From Pseudarthrobacter sp. NBSH8 (lineage in GTDB: Bacteria > Actinomycetota > Actinomycetes > Actinomycetales > Micrococcaceae), in assembly GCF_014217545.1 (NCBI RefSeq), contig NZ_CP043178.1:744001-808000 (forward strand): a DNA stretch of 64,000 nucleotides, in the 5' to 3' direction. This document shows positions 39,923 to 49,121 of the stretch, one piece after another. Position 1 is the stretch's first letter; every line of letters starts with the position of its first letter. Made by a program: the position numbers and the translations under genes. The notes under the pieces were generated by a model. That model saw nothing but the letters and a program-made list of their open reading frames with translations. It did not search any database and was not told where the DNA came from.

Positions 39923-40681
39923 ATGACTACACGTGCAACTGCTGCACGGCACCGCGCCGAGGTCACCAAGACCAACTCGCTGGCTGTCATTGCCAAGGCT
40001 GTCGGCGACAACGCCGGCGGCATGGGCCGCCAGGCCGCGGTTATCGCTGCTGCTTCCGGCCTTGTCCTGACCAGTGGTATCGCTGCGAACGCGGCAGACT
40101 CCGGAGTCCAGCGTGAAGCTGCTTCCGCTTCGAACCTTGAGGTTGGGGTTTCCGCGCCGGCCATCATTTCGGCCGCCTCCACCATTGCCATCTCGTACGA
40201 GAAGCCTGCCGTGACCACCACTCCGGCTCCTGTTGAGGCTCCGGCGCCCGTTGTCGAAGCTCCGGCTCCGGCTCCGGCTCCGGCCAAGGCCGCGGCAACC
40301 GTAAAGGTAGCGTCGGCAGCTCCGGCTGCTCCCACGGCTCCGGTCGCTGCCAGCGGCAAGGGTGCTGGCATCCTGTCCGCCGCTTACGCACAGCTCGGCG
40401 TCAGCCAGGACTGCACCATGCTGGTGACCAACGCCCTGGCCGCCGTGGGTATCAACTACCACGGCTGGCCCGCCGGCTACCTTTCCCTGGGTAAGACCGT
40501 GAGTGCCGCCGAGGCTCAGCCCGGCGACCTGCTCTACTACGCCGACGGCGGCGCGGGCGTTGCCCACATTGCCGTCTACGCCGGCAACGGCCAGGCCGTT
40601 CACGGCGGCTACAACGGAAACCAGACTGTTGTGTTCAGCGCCAACGTTGGTTCAGGACCGGTTTACATCCGCGTGTCCTAG
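39923..40681 (+). CDS. Secreted NlpC/P60-like protein (paralogue, atypical motif)
   Basis: 252 residues. The N-terminus (ARHRAEVTKTNSLAVIAKAV; RQAAVIAAASGLVLTSGIAA) closely parallels the preceding gene and ends in ANAAD, a likely signal-peptidase site. A proline/alanine linker (APAPAPAPAK) leads to an NlpC/P60-like domain: AQLGVSQDCTMLVTNALAAV with a Cys but DCTML in place of DCSGF, and GVAHIAVYAGNGQAVHGG with the His. Because the usual aromatic pocket around the Cys is changed, activity or specificity may differ. AAAGAGAG precedes the ATG. The 171-base upstream gap contains no recognisable riboswitch. Confidence 0.88.
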   Translation: MTTRATAARHRAEVTKTNSLAVIAKAVGDNAGGMGRQAAVIAAASGLVLTSGIAANAADSGVQREAASASNLEVGVSAPAIISAASTIAISYEKPAVTTTPAPVEAPAPVVEAPAPAPAPAKAAATVKVASAAPAAPTAPVAASGKGAGILSAAYAQLGVSQDCTMLVTNALAAVGINYHGWPAGYLSLGKTVSAAEAQPGDLLYYADGGAGVAHIAVYAGNGQAVHGGYNGNQTVVFSANVGSGPVYIRVS

Positions 40682-40698
40682 CACCGAAGTCGATCTTC

Positions 40699-40736
40699 AA
40701 AGGACCTCTGCCTCACGGCTGGGGTCCTTTGTTGTT
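40699..40736 (+). terminator. Rho-independent terminator after the NlpC cluster
   Basis: Stem AAAGGACC (40699-40706) / GGTCCTTT (40723-40730) followed by GTTGTTG, 18 bases after the stop codon. Confidence 0.85.
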
Positions 40737-40917
40737 GTAGGGCCGCCGCAGCGACCCGGACGCGTGTCCCGGTCCGACACGTGACTGCTGCTACGGCCGA
40801 AATTAGTTGATCCCGGGATTCTTTGTTTACTCTTGTGGTGTCGATCCATAGCCCGGATATGCCGGGGGCAGCCGGCCCTCGTGCCCCTGACGGGTGCGGC
40901 CACGAAGAGGTACGTGC

Positions 40918-41418
40918 ATGCGCACTCTCGTTCTGAATGCTGGATATGAACCGCTGGCGGTGGTCACCTTCCGCCGGGCGCTGGTGCTTGTGCTCACGGG
41001 CAAGGCCAGTGTTATTGCCGAAGGCGATGACCCTGTAGTGGGACCGCAGGAGATCCTGGGCCGCCCGTCCGTGATTCTCCTGAACCGCTACATCCGCCCC
41101 AGATACAACCAGGGCACCCCGGTCAGCCGCCGCGGGGTGCTGCGGCGGGACGGTCACCGGTGCGCGTATTGCGGCAAAGGTGCCCACACTATCGACCATG
41201 TGCAGCCCAAATCACGTGGCGGCGCCGACTCCTGGGAGAACCTGGTGGCCGCGTGCCTCCGGTGCAACAACACCAAGGGCGACCACACGCCGGCTGAAAT
41301 GGGCTGGAAGCTCAGGTTTGTTCCGGAACCGCCGCATGGCACCATCTGGCAGATCAAAGAACTTGAGAAGCCGACGCCGGCCTGGGACCCGTTCCTGCTG
41401 CCGGAACGGGCCGCCTGA
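40918..41418 (+). CDS. HNH endonuclease
   Basis: 166 residues from ATG 40918 (GAAGAGG 8 bases upstream). The N-terminal region MRTLVLNAGYEPLAVVTFRR followed by an HNH core with zinc-binding cysteines, RDGHRCAYCGKGAHTIDHVQPKSRGGADSWENLVAACLRCNNTKG split here as CAYC, DHVQPKSRGG, SWENLVAAC and CNNTKG, is a widespread actinobacterial/cyanobacterial family. It is a stand-alone chromosomal member of unknown substrate, not near restriction or phage genes. Confidence 0.93.
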   Translation: MRTLVLNAGYEPLAVVTFRRALVLVLTGKASVIAEGDDPVVGPQEILGRPSVILLNRYIRPRYNQGTPVSRRGVLRRDGHRCAYCGKGAHTIDHVQPKSRGGADSWENLVAACLRCNNTKGDHTPAEMGWKLRFVPEPPHGTIWQIKELEKPTPAWDPFLLPERAA

Positions 41419-41478
41419 ACTCTGGCCTCTAGTTCCAGCTCCGCACAGTATTCCAGCCCGCACAGTTAGGCTGGGAGG

Positions 41479-42201
41479 GTGGACACTGACCCCCTCGACT
41501 TCGATGCTGTCATCCTCGCCGGCGGCCGTTCGTCGCGGCTCGGTGGCGTGCCCAAGCAGAGCCTGACGTACGACGGCGACTCCCTGTTGAACCGCTCCGT
41601 GGCCGCTGCCGGGGGAGCCCGGGCCGCCGTCGTGGTTGGGCCGGCCACCGCGGAAATGCTTGGCTGGGAAGTGCCGGCCGGGTTTCTGCGCTGCCGCGAG
41701 GAGCCGCCGTTTAGCGGGCCTGCGGCTGCGATTGCGGCCGGGCTGGCGGCCCTGGCCGCTGCGGGCGGCAGCCGCCCCGCGCTGACGCTGGTGCTGGCCT
41801 GCGACATGCCCAACGTGGGGCAGGCGGTGGCTGCGCTGAAGGCTGCGTTGCGTTCACGAGGACCGGGCGCAGGACCTGCCGGAGGTAAGCAGGCGGGCCT
41901 GGAACCGGACGGCGTGGTGGCCGTCTCGGAGGATGGCCGTAGCCAGCCGCTGGTTGGCTTTTATAGCACAGTCGGGCTACAACGATCCGTCACCCAGCTG
42001 GAAACCGCAGGACGCTTAATCAACGGGTCGGTGCGGGCACTCCTTGCTAGTCTGGACGTGCAGCTTGTCGCCGTTCCGGCCGGCTCCACGGCTGACGTGG
42101 ACACCTGGGACGATGCCGCAGCACTTGGTGTGGCCGGTTCGGATCCCCTGAGCGGGCTCCGGGGCAACACTGCCGCAAACGATTTGGGAGGCAGAGCGTG
42201 A
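41479..42201 (+). CDS. mobA: Molybdenum cofactor guanylyltransferase (MobA-like)
   Basis: 240 residues, GTG start. Nucleotidyltransferase signature VILAGGRSSRLGGVPKQSL (the loop LAGGxSxRxGxxK) with LTLVLACDMPNVGQAV providing the Mg-binding Asp. MobA attaches GMP to molybdopterin to make the guanine dinucleotide form used by formate dehydrogenase-type enzymes. The presence of moeA and fdhD downstream supports the call over other NTP transferases. GGGAGG is only 1 base before the GTG, an unusually short spacing. Its stop overlaps the next start (GTGA). Confidence 0.87.
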   Translation: MDTDPLDFDAVILAGGRSSRLGGVPKQSLTYDGDSLLNRSVAAAGGARAAVVVGPATAEMLGWEVPAGFLRCREEPPFSGPAAAIAAGLAALAAAGGSRPALTLVLACDMPNVGQAVAALKAALRSRGPGAGPAGGKQAGLEPDGVVAVSEDGRSQPLVGFYSTVGLQRSVTQLETAGRLINGSVRALLASLDVQLVAVPAGSTADVDTWDDAAALGVAGSDPLSGLRGNTAANDLGGRA

Positions 42202-42491
42202 AAAGCCAGGAAGAGACGCTGGAAGAGTGGTGCAGGTCCTTGCTCCAGGCGTATGAACTGGAGGACGTCCAGATCGACGTCAACACCATTCTGTCGCTGG
42301 CCGGCGTGGCAGCACACTCAGTGGTCCGCCCGGCCGCCCCGCTCACCACCTTTATTGCCGGATTCGCCGCCGGCCTCGCTGCAGGATCGGGACAGGCTAC
42401 GAACGCTGCCGCGATGACCGCCGCCATGGACCGTGCCCGCACCCTCGCTGCTGACTATGACGCCGAATCTGCCGGGACCCCCGTCGAATGA
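42198..42491 (+). CDS. DUF6457 domain protein in the molybdenum-cofactor operon
   Basis: 97 residues. MKSQEETLEEWCRSLLQAYE, then VDVNTILSLAGVAAHSVVRP and LTTFIAGFAAGLAAGSG form a helical protein matching DUF6457, which I recall as a frequent neighbour of mobA and fdhD in actinobacteria. It overlaps mobA by 4 bases and the proposed moeA start by 35. The tight coupling argues for a role tied to molybdopterin guanylylation or insertion; the biochemical function is unknown. Confidence 0.87.
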   Translation: MKSQEETLEEWCRSLLQAYELEDVQIDVNTILSLAGVAAHSVVRPAAPLTTFIAGFAAGLAAGSGQATNAAAMTAAMDRARTLAADYDAESAGTPVE

Positions 42492-43893
42492 CTCCCGTTC
42501 AGTGACCGCCGCCCCCGGCGACGTATCCGAAAATCCCGAGCAGCAGGCAGCCCCGGCAAAGCACCTTGCCCACACCTGGGAGGAGGCGCGCAAGGCCGCT
42601 TTTGATATCGCCACCCCGATTCCGCCGGGCCGGGTTCCCCTAGGTCAGGCCCTGGCCAGGGTCCTGGCCAGCGACATCACTGCGTTGCACGACATGCCGC
42701 ACTACGCGTCGTCTGCGATGGACGGCTGGGCCGTCAACGGCAGCGGTCCGTGGATCGTGGCAGAGGCCGGCCAGCGGCTGGCACCCCACCAGGCCAGCCC
42801 CATCGTCACCGGCGGACTGATCCCGCCCGGGGCCAAAGCTGTCCTGCGCAGCGAAAGTGCAGTGCTTGGAACGGACGACGACGGCCTGCCGCTGCTGATG
42901 ACCGGTGGCGCCGCCCGCCCCGGCGAGCCCGGGAACGGCCAGCACATCAGGAAGGCCGGCGAGGAAGCCGCCGCGGGAGCCGTGCTGGTCAAGGCCGGGG
43001 TAACACTGAACCCGGCCCACCTGGCGGTCGCGGCCCTGGCCGGGCATGATGACCTGCTGGTCCGGGGCAAGCCGGTGGTTAAGCTCCTGCTGACCGGCTC
43101 CGAAGTTGTAGCCCAGGGGCTGCCGGTCCCGGGACAGGTCCGGGACACCTTCGGTCCGCAGCTCGCCGCCGTTGTGGAAATGCTTGGCGGCATCAACGGC
43201 GGCCAGGAACGGATCGGCGACTCTTACGCTGAGTGGCTGGACGGTCTGGCGGACCTCCCACCCGAGGTTCCGGACCCCTCCGCGCTGCCGGCCGACGTCG
43301 TGATCACCACCGGCGGTACGGGCGTCTCGGACACCGATCACCTCCGCCGGGCCGTTGCTGAACTGGGCGGGCGGCTGGTCATCGACGGCATCGCCATGCG
43401 CCCCGGCCATCCCGCTGTCCTGGCCGAACTCCCCGACGGTCGCTTTGTCCTGGGGCTCCCCGGAAACCCGCTGGCCGCCATGATGGCACTGTCCACGGTG
43501 GGCGAACCGCTGCTGGCCGCGCTGGGCCACGGCACCATGCCGCCGGTGCAGGAGGTCCCGTGCGGGACCACCATCGAGGCTGAACCGGGCCGGACCAGGC
43601 TGATGCCCTTCCGGCTTCTGTACGGGATGGCGTCACCGGCCAAGCACACGGGTCCCGGGATGATGCGCGGACTGGCATCGGCGCACGGGGTGATGGTTGT
43701 TCCGCCGCATGGGGTACAGCTGGGCGAACCCGTCCCGGCGTTTGCCTTGCCGTGGGGACCGCCGGTGCCCGCGCCCGAGCAGCCGGGCAGTAAGACCAAG
43801 AGCAGGTCCGCCGCGAAACCAGCCACCCGGGCAGCTGGCAAGGACACTGCGAAGCCCGCCGGTCCGGTGGACTGGAGTGCCCTGCTTGGCTAG
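42457..43893 (+). CDS. moeA: Molybdopterin molybdotransferase
   Basis: 478 residues from ATG 42457 (overlapping the previous gene); GTG 42502 is an alternative. It inserts molybdate into adenylylated molybdopterin. Signatures: HYASSAMDGWAVNGSG, SPIVTGGLIPPGAKAVLRSE, DVVITTGGTGVSDTDHLRRA and FVLGLPGNPLAAMMAL. A Lys/Ala/Pro-rich C-terminal tail of about 35 residues (KTKSRSAAKPATRAAGKDTA) ending in VDWSALLG is an extra, probably flexible appendage. It lies between DUF6457 and fdhD in a same-strand operon. Confidence 0.95.
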   Translation: MTPNLPGPPSNDSRSVTAAPGDVSENPEQQAAPAKHLAHTWEEARKAAFDIATPIPPGRVPLGQALARVLASDITALHDMPHYASSAMDGWAVNGSGPWIVAEAGQRLAPHQASPIVTGGLIPPGAKAVLRSESAVLGTDDDGLPLLMTGGAARPGEPGNGQHIRKAGEEAAAGAVLVKAGVTLNPAHLAVAALAGHDDLLVRGKPVVKLLLTGSEVVAQGLPVPGQVRDTFGPQLAAVVEMLGGINGGQERIGDSYAEWLDGLADLPPEVPDPSALPADVVITTGGTGVSDTDHLRRAVAELGGRLVIDGIAMRPGHPAVLAELPDGRFVLGLPGNPLAAMMALSTVGEPLLAALGHGTMPPVQEVPCGTTIEAEPGRTRLMPFRLLYGMASPAKHTGPGMMRGLASAHGVMVVPPHGVQLGEPVPAFALPWGPPVPAPEQPGSKTKSRSAAKPATRAAGKDTAKPAGPVDWSALLG

Positions 43894-44019
43894 GCGCCGT
43901 GCTGCGGAATCCCGTACGCCACAGCCCGGCCAGTGGTGCAATGATGGACCTATGAACAGCGCCAGCCGGCAGGTCCGGAACGTCCACAGGGCCCTTCGAG
44001 ACAGTCTGGCGGTTCGCTG

Positions 44020-44889
44020 ATGGGGCGCGTGACGCAGCGCCGCAAGGTGCACAAGTACGTTTTGGATGGCTCGCCCAATGCCCTTGAGTTCCCGGTCCGC
44101 CACCGCGAGGACGTCCTCGCGGTCGAAGAGCCGCTGGAAATCCGGATCGGTCCGCTGTCATTCTCGGTGACCATGCGGACGCCCGGGGACGACTTTGACC
44201 TGGTGGCAGGCTTCCTGGTGTCCGAGGGGATCATCTGGGCTCCCGAGCAGCTGGTATCGCTTCGGTTCTGCGCCGGCGAGGACGAAGACGGCGTCCAGAC
44301 GTTCAACGTGGTGGAAGCCCAGCTGCGGCCCGACGTAGAACTCCCTGCGAAAGGACGGAACGTCTTCACCTCAAGTTCCTGCGGCATCTGCGGCACGGAC
44401 TCGATCGAGGCAGTGCGCAAGTCCTCCCATTTCAGCCCCGCGGCGGATCCATTGACCGTGCCCGCCCATGTGCTGGCTTCCCTGCCAGGACGGCTCCGCG
44501 AAGCCCAGGACGTTTTTGACGTCACCGGCGGAGTGCACGCCGCGGGCCTCTTCCGCATAACGGACGACGGCGGCGTGGAGCTCTTGTGCCTCCGCGAGGA
44601 TGTGGGACGCCACAACGCCGTGGACAAGGTAGTGGGCTGGGCCCTGCGGGAGCGGTTGCTTCCGCTGACCGGGCTGGTGCTGCAGGTCTCGGGCCGCGCA
44701 TCGTTTGAACTCGTCCAGAAGGCAGCGCTGGCGGGTATTCCCGTACTGGCGGCAGTGAGTGCGCCGTCGAGCCTTGCTGTGGAGCTGGCGGAGGCCAGTG
44801 GCATGACCCTGGCAGGATTCAGCCGGGGTACGAGCCTGAATGTCTACGCCGGGCAGGGCAGGATTACGCTGCCCGTCCCGCACGTTTAG
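44020..44889 (+). CDS. fdhD: Formate dehydrogenase accessory sulfurtransferase
   Basis: 289 residues. FdhD transfers sulfur from the cysteine desulfurase to the molybdenum centre of formate dehydrogenase. The catalytic C-x2-C is Cys121 and Cys124 in SSSCGICGTDSIEAV. Further signatures are RTPGDDFDLVAGFLVSEGII, REDVGRHNAVDKVVGWALRE and VLQVSGRASFELVQKAALAG. It ends the mobA-DUF6457-moeA group after a 126-base gap that contains a 22-codon ORF overlapping the fdhD ATG by one base. No formate dehydrogenase gene is in the window. Confidence 0.96.
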   Translation: MGRVTQRRKVHKYVLDGSPNALEFPVRHREDVLAVEEPLEIRIGPLSFSVTMRTPGDDFDLVAGFLVSEGIIWAPEQLVSLRFCAGEDEDGVQTFNVVEAQLRPDVELPAKGRNVFTSSSCGICGTDSIEAVRKSSHFSPAADPLTVPAHVLASLPGRLREAQDVFDVTGGVHAAGLFRITDDGGVELLCLREDVGRHNAVDKVVGWALRERLLPLTGLVLQVSGRASFELVQKAALAGIPVLAAVSAPSSLAVELAEASGMTLAGFSRGTSLNVYAGQGRITLPVPHV

Positions 44890-44996
44890 CGCGCAGGTTC
44901 CGGGGCCGGTTCCCGGGGAGGATACGGCCGAATTAGGCGCGAACGCGCCGGGATAACAACGGCGCCGGCCTCTTCGGCGGAGATTTCCCGTGACGC

Positions 44997-45025
44997 TTGG
45001 CTATTGAGCTACTAGCCGGTAGATT
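44997..45025 (+). promoter_or_regulatory. Predicted promoter of the alpha-mannosidase gene
   Basis: -35 TTGGCT (44997-45002), 17-bp spacer, -10 TAGATT (45020-45025), 69 bases before the proposed TTG start. A GGCGCG/CGCGCC hairpin lies upstream in the same 204-base gap. Motif reading only. Confidence 0.45.
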
Positions 45026-45093
45026 TTATCCATCGATTGGACGCTTTTGGTTCCATCCGAGTACTCCAGTTCAAGCACCTAAGAGGGTTTACA

Positions 45094-48000
45094 TTGCATG
45101 ACGACCGCCGGATCACCGAAGTCCGCCTGGACCGGTTTGTCCGCGAGCGGATCATTCCCGCCGTTTACGCCCGCACCGTTCCGCTGAACCTGAGCAGCTG
45201 GGATGCCCCCGGCGAACCGGTGTCCGTGATGGATGCACTGCGGAATCACTTCGAGCCGCAGGAACACGGTGCCGCATGGGGAAAGCCGTGGGGCACCAAG
45301 TGGCTGCGCCTGCAGGGCGACGTCCCGGAGGCGTGGGGCACCGGCCCGGACACCGCGGTGGAAATCGTGGTGGACCTGGGCTTCATCAACGAAGCCCCGG
45401 GATTCCAGTGCGAGGGAATCGCCTGGCGCCCGGACGGCACCATCATCAAGGCGATTTCGCCCCGGAACCAGTACATTCCCCTGAAACTCCTGGGCAGCGG
45501 CATGTCCGTTGACTTCTACGTTGAAGCGGCCGCCAATCCGGACATGGCGCAAGGCTGGACCTTCGCCGCCACACCCTACGGGGATAAGGCAACATCAGGC
45601 ACGGCGCCGCAGTACCGGCTGGGCAGGATCGTCATCGCCGAACTCAACCAGACAGTCTGGGAACTACAGCAGGACATCTGGACCCTCGCAGGGCTCATGC
45701 ACGAACTCTCCACCGAGCAGCCGCGGCGCCATGAGATCCTGCGTGCGCTGGAGCGCATGATGGACCGGATGGATCCCGACGACGTCCCGGGCACCGCCGC
45801 CGCCGGTCGGGCAACCCTGGCGGAAGTCCTATCCAGGCCCGCCTACGCTTCCGCCCATCAATTGGTGGCTACGGGCCACGCCCACATCGACTCCGCCTGG
45901 CTCTGGCCGGTGCGTGAAACCATCCGCAAATGTGCCCGGACGTTCTCCAACGTGGTGGCGCTGATGGATGAGGATCCGGGCTTTGTGTTCTCCTGCTCGT
46001 CAGCCCAGCAGCTGGCCTGGATGAAGGAGTTCTACCCCGAGCTTTTCAGCCGGATCCGGGAAAAGGTCAAGGCCGGTCAGTTCGTCCCGGTGGGCGGCAT
46101 GTGGGTCGAGTCGGACACCAACATGCCCGGCGGCGAGGCCATGGCACGGCAGTTCATTGAGGGCAAGAACTTCTTCCTCGACGAGTTCGGCGTCGAATGC
46201 CGCGAAGCCTGGCTCCCGGATTCCTTCGGCTATTCCGCGGCCCTGCCGCAGATCGTCAAGTCGGCGGGCAGCCGCTGGTTCCTGACGCAGAAGATCTCGT
46301 GGAACCAGGTCAACCGCATGCCGCACCACACCTTCAACTGGGAAGGCATCGACGGCACCCGGCTGTTCACGCACTTCCCGCCCGTAGACACCTACAACGC
46401 CGAGCTCAGCGGACGCGAACTGGCGCACGCCGAGCGGAACTTCCGCGACCACGGGCACGGCAACAGCTCGCTTGTCCCGTTCGGCTACGGCGACGGCGGC
46501 GGCGGGCCCACGCGCGAAATGCTGGCGGCCGCCAGCCGCACCGCGGACCTCGAAGGCTCGCCCAAAGTCAGGGTGGGTTCCGCCGAGAGTTTCTTCACCC
46601 AGGCGGAGGAAGAGTACTCCTCCCTGCCCGTCTGGGTGGGGGAAATGTACCTGGAGCTCCACCGCGGCACGTACACCAGCCAGGCCCAGACCAAGCGGGG
46701 CAACCGGCGCAGCGAACACCTGCTTCGCGAGGCCGAACTCTGGTGCTCCACCGCTGCCGTCCGCAGCCCCGGTTCGTTCGAGTACCCGGCAGAAGAGCTG
46801 AAGCGGCTGTGGCGGCTGGTGCTCCTGCAGCAGTTCCACGACATCCTGCCCGGCAGTTCCATCGCTTGGGTCCACCAGGACGCGGAACGTAACTACGCCG
46901 CCATCAGCGCCAGCCTCGAAACCCTCATTGGGCAGGCTGCGGCCGCGCTCCTCGGCGAGGGATCGCGTACCTTCCTGCTCAACGCCGCACCGCACGCGCG
47001 CAACGGGGTTCCGGCATTGGCGGCCGCAGAGCTTTCGCCGACCGGCCGGCCGGTTCAGGCAACCGCGGTGGATGGCGGTTATGTGCTGGACAACGGCATC
47101 ATCAGGGCGGTCCTGGATGCCGATGGCCTGCTTGCCTCCCTGACCGACTACGCCACGGGACGCGAAGCCATCGCTCCAGGTGCGCGCGGCAACCTGCTGG
47201 AACTGCACCGGGACACGCCCAACCAGTGGGACGCCTGGGACATCGATGAGTTCTACCGCCGCAACGTCACGGCGCTGACGGCGGCGCAGGCCATCCGGCT
47301 GGAGCATGCCGGACCCAGTGCGGTTGTGGTGGTTGACCGGTTTGCCGGCTCGTCACCGGTCAACCAGCGGATCGTGCTGGAGGCCGGCAGTGGCTCCCTC
47401 ACCATCACCACCGCCGTTGAATGGCAGGAGAGCGAGAAGCTGCTGAAACTGGGCTTCCCGCTGGACGTCAGGGCCGACCGCTCCGCCTCGGAAACCCAGT
47501 TCGGTCATGTCTTCCGCCCCACCCACGTCAACACATCGTGGGAGGCTGCCAAATTCGAGATCTGCGCGCACCGCTGGATCCACGTGGCCGAGCCCGGCTA
47601 CGGTGTTGCGATTTCCAATGCTGCCACCTACGGACACGATGTCACCAGGAGCGTGCGGGATTCTGACGGCGGGACCACCACTTCGGTGCGTCTCTCCCTG
47701 TTGCGGGCACCGAAGTTCCCGGACCCGACGTCGGACCGCGGCCACCAGGAACTGACCGTGACCATCCGCCCTGGTGCCGGAATCGCCGAAGCCGTGGAGG
47801 AGGGGTACCGCACCAACCTTGTGCCCCGGCTGGTCAAGGGCGCGCGCGGCGCGGCGCCGCTGTTCGCCGTGGACAACCCGGCCCTGGTCATCGAGGCGGT
47901 CAAGCTTGCCGAGGACGGTTCGGGCGACGTTGTAGTCCGCCTCTACGAGTCCCTGGGGCAGCGGTCCGCCGGCGTACTCACGGCCAACTTCCCGGTCACA

Positions 48001-48129
48001 GCCGTTCAGGCCACAGATCTGCTGGAGCGGATCATCGACGCCCCCGGGGTCGACGCTGCCGCGGCAGAGCAATCGGTGGAGCTTTTGCTGCGCCCGTTCC
48101 AGTTGGTGACGTTGAGGTTCGCGCGGTAG
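45094..48129 (+). CDS. GH38 alpha-mannosidase
   Basis: 1011 residues from TTG 45094 (AAGAGGG 7 bases upstream); the open frame reaches 45037. Glycoside hydrolase family 38: zinc-binding ATGHAHIDSAWLWPVRETI, the nucleophile Asp376 in WLPDSFGYSAALPQI, YGDGGGGPTREML and LLQQFHDILPGSSI. It hydrolyses alpha-mannosides with retention of configuration. No signal peptide is visible, so it acts in the cytosol on imported mannosides. It stands alone without a transporter or regulator, although a decayed sugar-binding protein lies elsewhere in the window. Length and C-terminal beta domains are normal for bacterial members. Confidence 0.95.
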   Translation: MHDDRRITEVRLDRFVRERIIPAVYARTVPLNLSSWDAPGEPVSVMDALRNHFEPQEHGAAWGKPWGTKWLRLQGDVPEAWGTGPDTAVEIVVDLGFINEAPGFQCEGIAWRPDGTIIKAISPRNQYIPLKLLGSGMSVDFYVEAAANPDMAQGWTFAATPYGDKATSGTAPQYRLGRIVIAELNQTVWELQQDIWTLAGLMHELSTEQPRRHEILRALERMMDRMDPDDVPGTAAAGRATLAEVLSRPAYASAHQLVATGHAHIDSAWLWPVRETIRKCARTFSNVVALMDEDPGFVFSCSSAQQLAWMKEFYPELFSRIREKVKAGQFVPVGGMWVESDTNMPGGEAMARQFIEGKNFFLDEFGVECREAWLPDSFGYSAALPQIVKSAGSRWFLTQKISWNQVNRMPHHTFNWEGIDGTRLFTHFPPVDTYNAELSGRELAHAERNFRDHGHGNSSLVPFGYGDGGGGPTREMLAAASRTADLEGSPKVRVGSAESFFTQAEEEYSSLPVWVGEMYLELHRGTYTSQAQTKRGNRRSEHLLREAELWCSTAAVRSPGSFEYPAEELKRLWRLVLLQQFHDILPGSSIAWVHQDAERNYAAISASLETLIGQAAAALLGEGSRTFLLNAAPHARNGVPALAAAELSPTGRPVQATAVDGGYVLDNGIIRAVLDADGLLASLTDYATGREAIAPGARGNLLELHRDTPNQWDAWDIDEFYRRNVTALTAAQAIRLEHAGPSAVVVVDRFAGSSPVNQRIVLEAGSGSLTITTAVEWQESEKLLKLGFPLDVRADRSASETQFGHVFRPTHVNTSWEAAKFEICAHRWIHVAEPGYGVAISNAATYGHDVTRSVRDSDGGTTTSVRLSLLRAPKFPDPTSDRGHQELTVTIRPGAGIAEAVEEGYRTNLVPRLVKGARGAAPLFAVDNPALVIEAVKLAEDGSGDVVVRLYESLGQRSAGVLTANFPVTAVQATDLLERIIDAPGVDAAAAEQSVELLLRPFQLVTLRFAR

Positions 48130-48216
48130 GTGCGGCATGGATGCCAACTGTTCCGCCAGCATGCGGGTGTGTCAGCACCCGGGCGGGGCCGTAATGCTGC
48201 CTGGCCGTTAAATGGC

Positions 48217-48253
48217 TGAGTGGGGGCGGTCCCCAACGGCCCGCCACCACTCA
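48217..48253. terminator. Imperfect hairpin between convergent genes
   Basis: TGAGTGGGGGCGG (48217-48229) pairs with CCCGCCACCACTCA (48240-48253) with one mismatch. It lies in the 254-base gap between the alpha-mannosidase and the 7-TM gene on the other strand. No good T tract on either side, so a terminator role is tentative; the rest of the gap shows nothing I can assign. Confidence 0.4.
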
Positions 48254-48383
48254 TCCCCCCAAAGAATGCAAAGACTCAACGGGCCCGGCGCTCAGAAATC
48301 TATACCCGTTCGCGAACACCCGCACCCAACTTCACACATTCATGATTGTGCCACGTCTAATGATTTTGTGAAAGCACACAGGG

Positions 48384-49121
48384 TTACTTTGCGGTAGAAG
48401 TCTTTTTCCCAGGCTCATTCAACCCGGACCGCGGCTTGGCTAGCCAGATCAGCGCCAGCCCTATGACAAAGCAAAGGACAGCGGTGTAGTTGATGACAAA
48501 CTCCACTGAGTCAAGCGCCGGTGGGAACACCGGGAACAACAGACTCGCGCCAATGGCAACCGATCCGAGAACCAGCAGCAGCGCCGCCACCCTGATTAAG
48601 CCCGGAAGGTTGCTCCGGCAGGCCTGGACCATGGCCGGCAGCAGGACCAGCGAAACGTAGGCAGGGTAGGCGCGGCCGGCGGCCCCGTAGTACTCAACCA
48701 GTAAACCGTTCCTGGCACTCTGGCCTGACACGGCGACCAATCCCGCGGAGGACCCTGCCGTATCCATCATGAGAAACAGTACAAGCACGGCGAGGGAGAT
48801 CAGGCCCAGGACGGCCATCCCGATCCGTCCCGTGAGCAGCCGGTAAGCACCGTCGGCCCCAAAGCCCCGGGTGACGCGGATACCCACGAAGAAAATAGCG
48901 GCGAAGATGACAAAGCGGAGCAGAAGGTTGGCCACGTTAACCCCGCCGAGCGCCTGGTCGATGGCAACGTAGGGCGCCTGGATGCTGAGCAGGGTGGCGA
49001 GCGTCATCAGGGCAAAGATGTAGAAGACTGTCCGGTTCTTCCCCTTCAGGGCACTGGGAACGCGCGCGATGGCCACCAGGCCGCAGACAGTCAGCGTGGA
49101 CCACTGCAGGATTTCGATCAT
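48384..49121 (-). CDS. Seven-TM membrane protein of unknown function, coupled to an HTH protein
   Basis: 245 residues with seven hydrophobic helices: roughly 1-21, 30-48, 60-83, 98-118, 150-170, 176-196 and 205-228, and a basic tail GKKTSTAK. I recognise no enzyme motif. It resembles membrane proteins found beside XRE-like regulators in actinobacteria (the MAB_1171c-like group), but that resemblance is an impression. Its ATG overlaps the TGA of the upstream HTH gene by 4 bases (ATGA), so the two are translated as a unit. Confidence 0.75.
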   Translation of the reverse strand: MIEILQWSTLTVCGLVAIARVPSALKGKNRTVFYIFALMTLATLLSIQAPYVAIDQALGGVNVANLLLRFVIFAAIFFVGIRVTRGFGADGAYRLLTGRIGMAVLGLISLAVLVLFLMMDTAGSSAGLVAVSGQSARNGLLVEYYGAAGRAYPAYVSLVLLPAMVQACRSNLPGLIRVAALLLVLGSVAIGASLLFPVFPPALDSVEFVINYTAVLCFVIGLALIWLAKPRSGLNEPGKKTSTAK

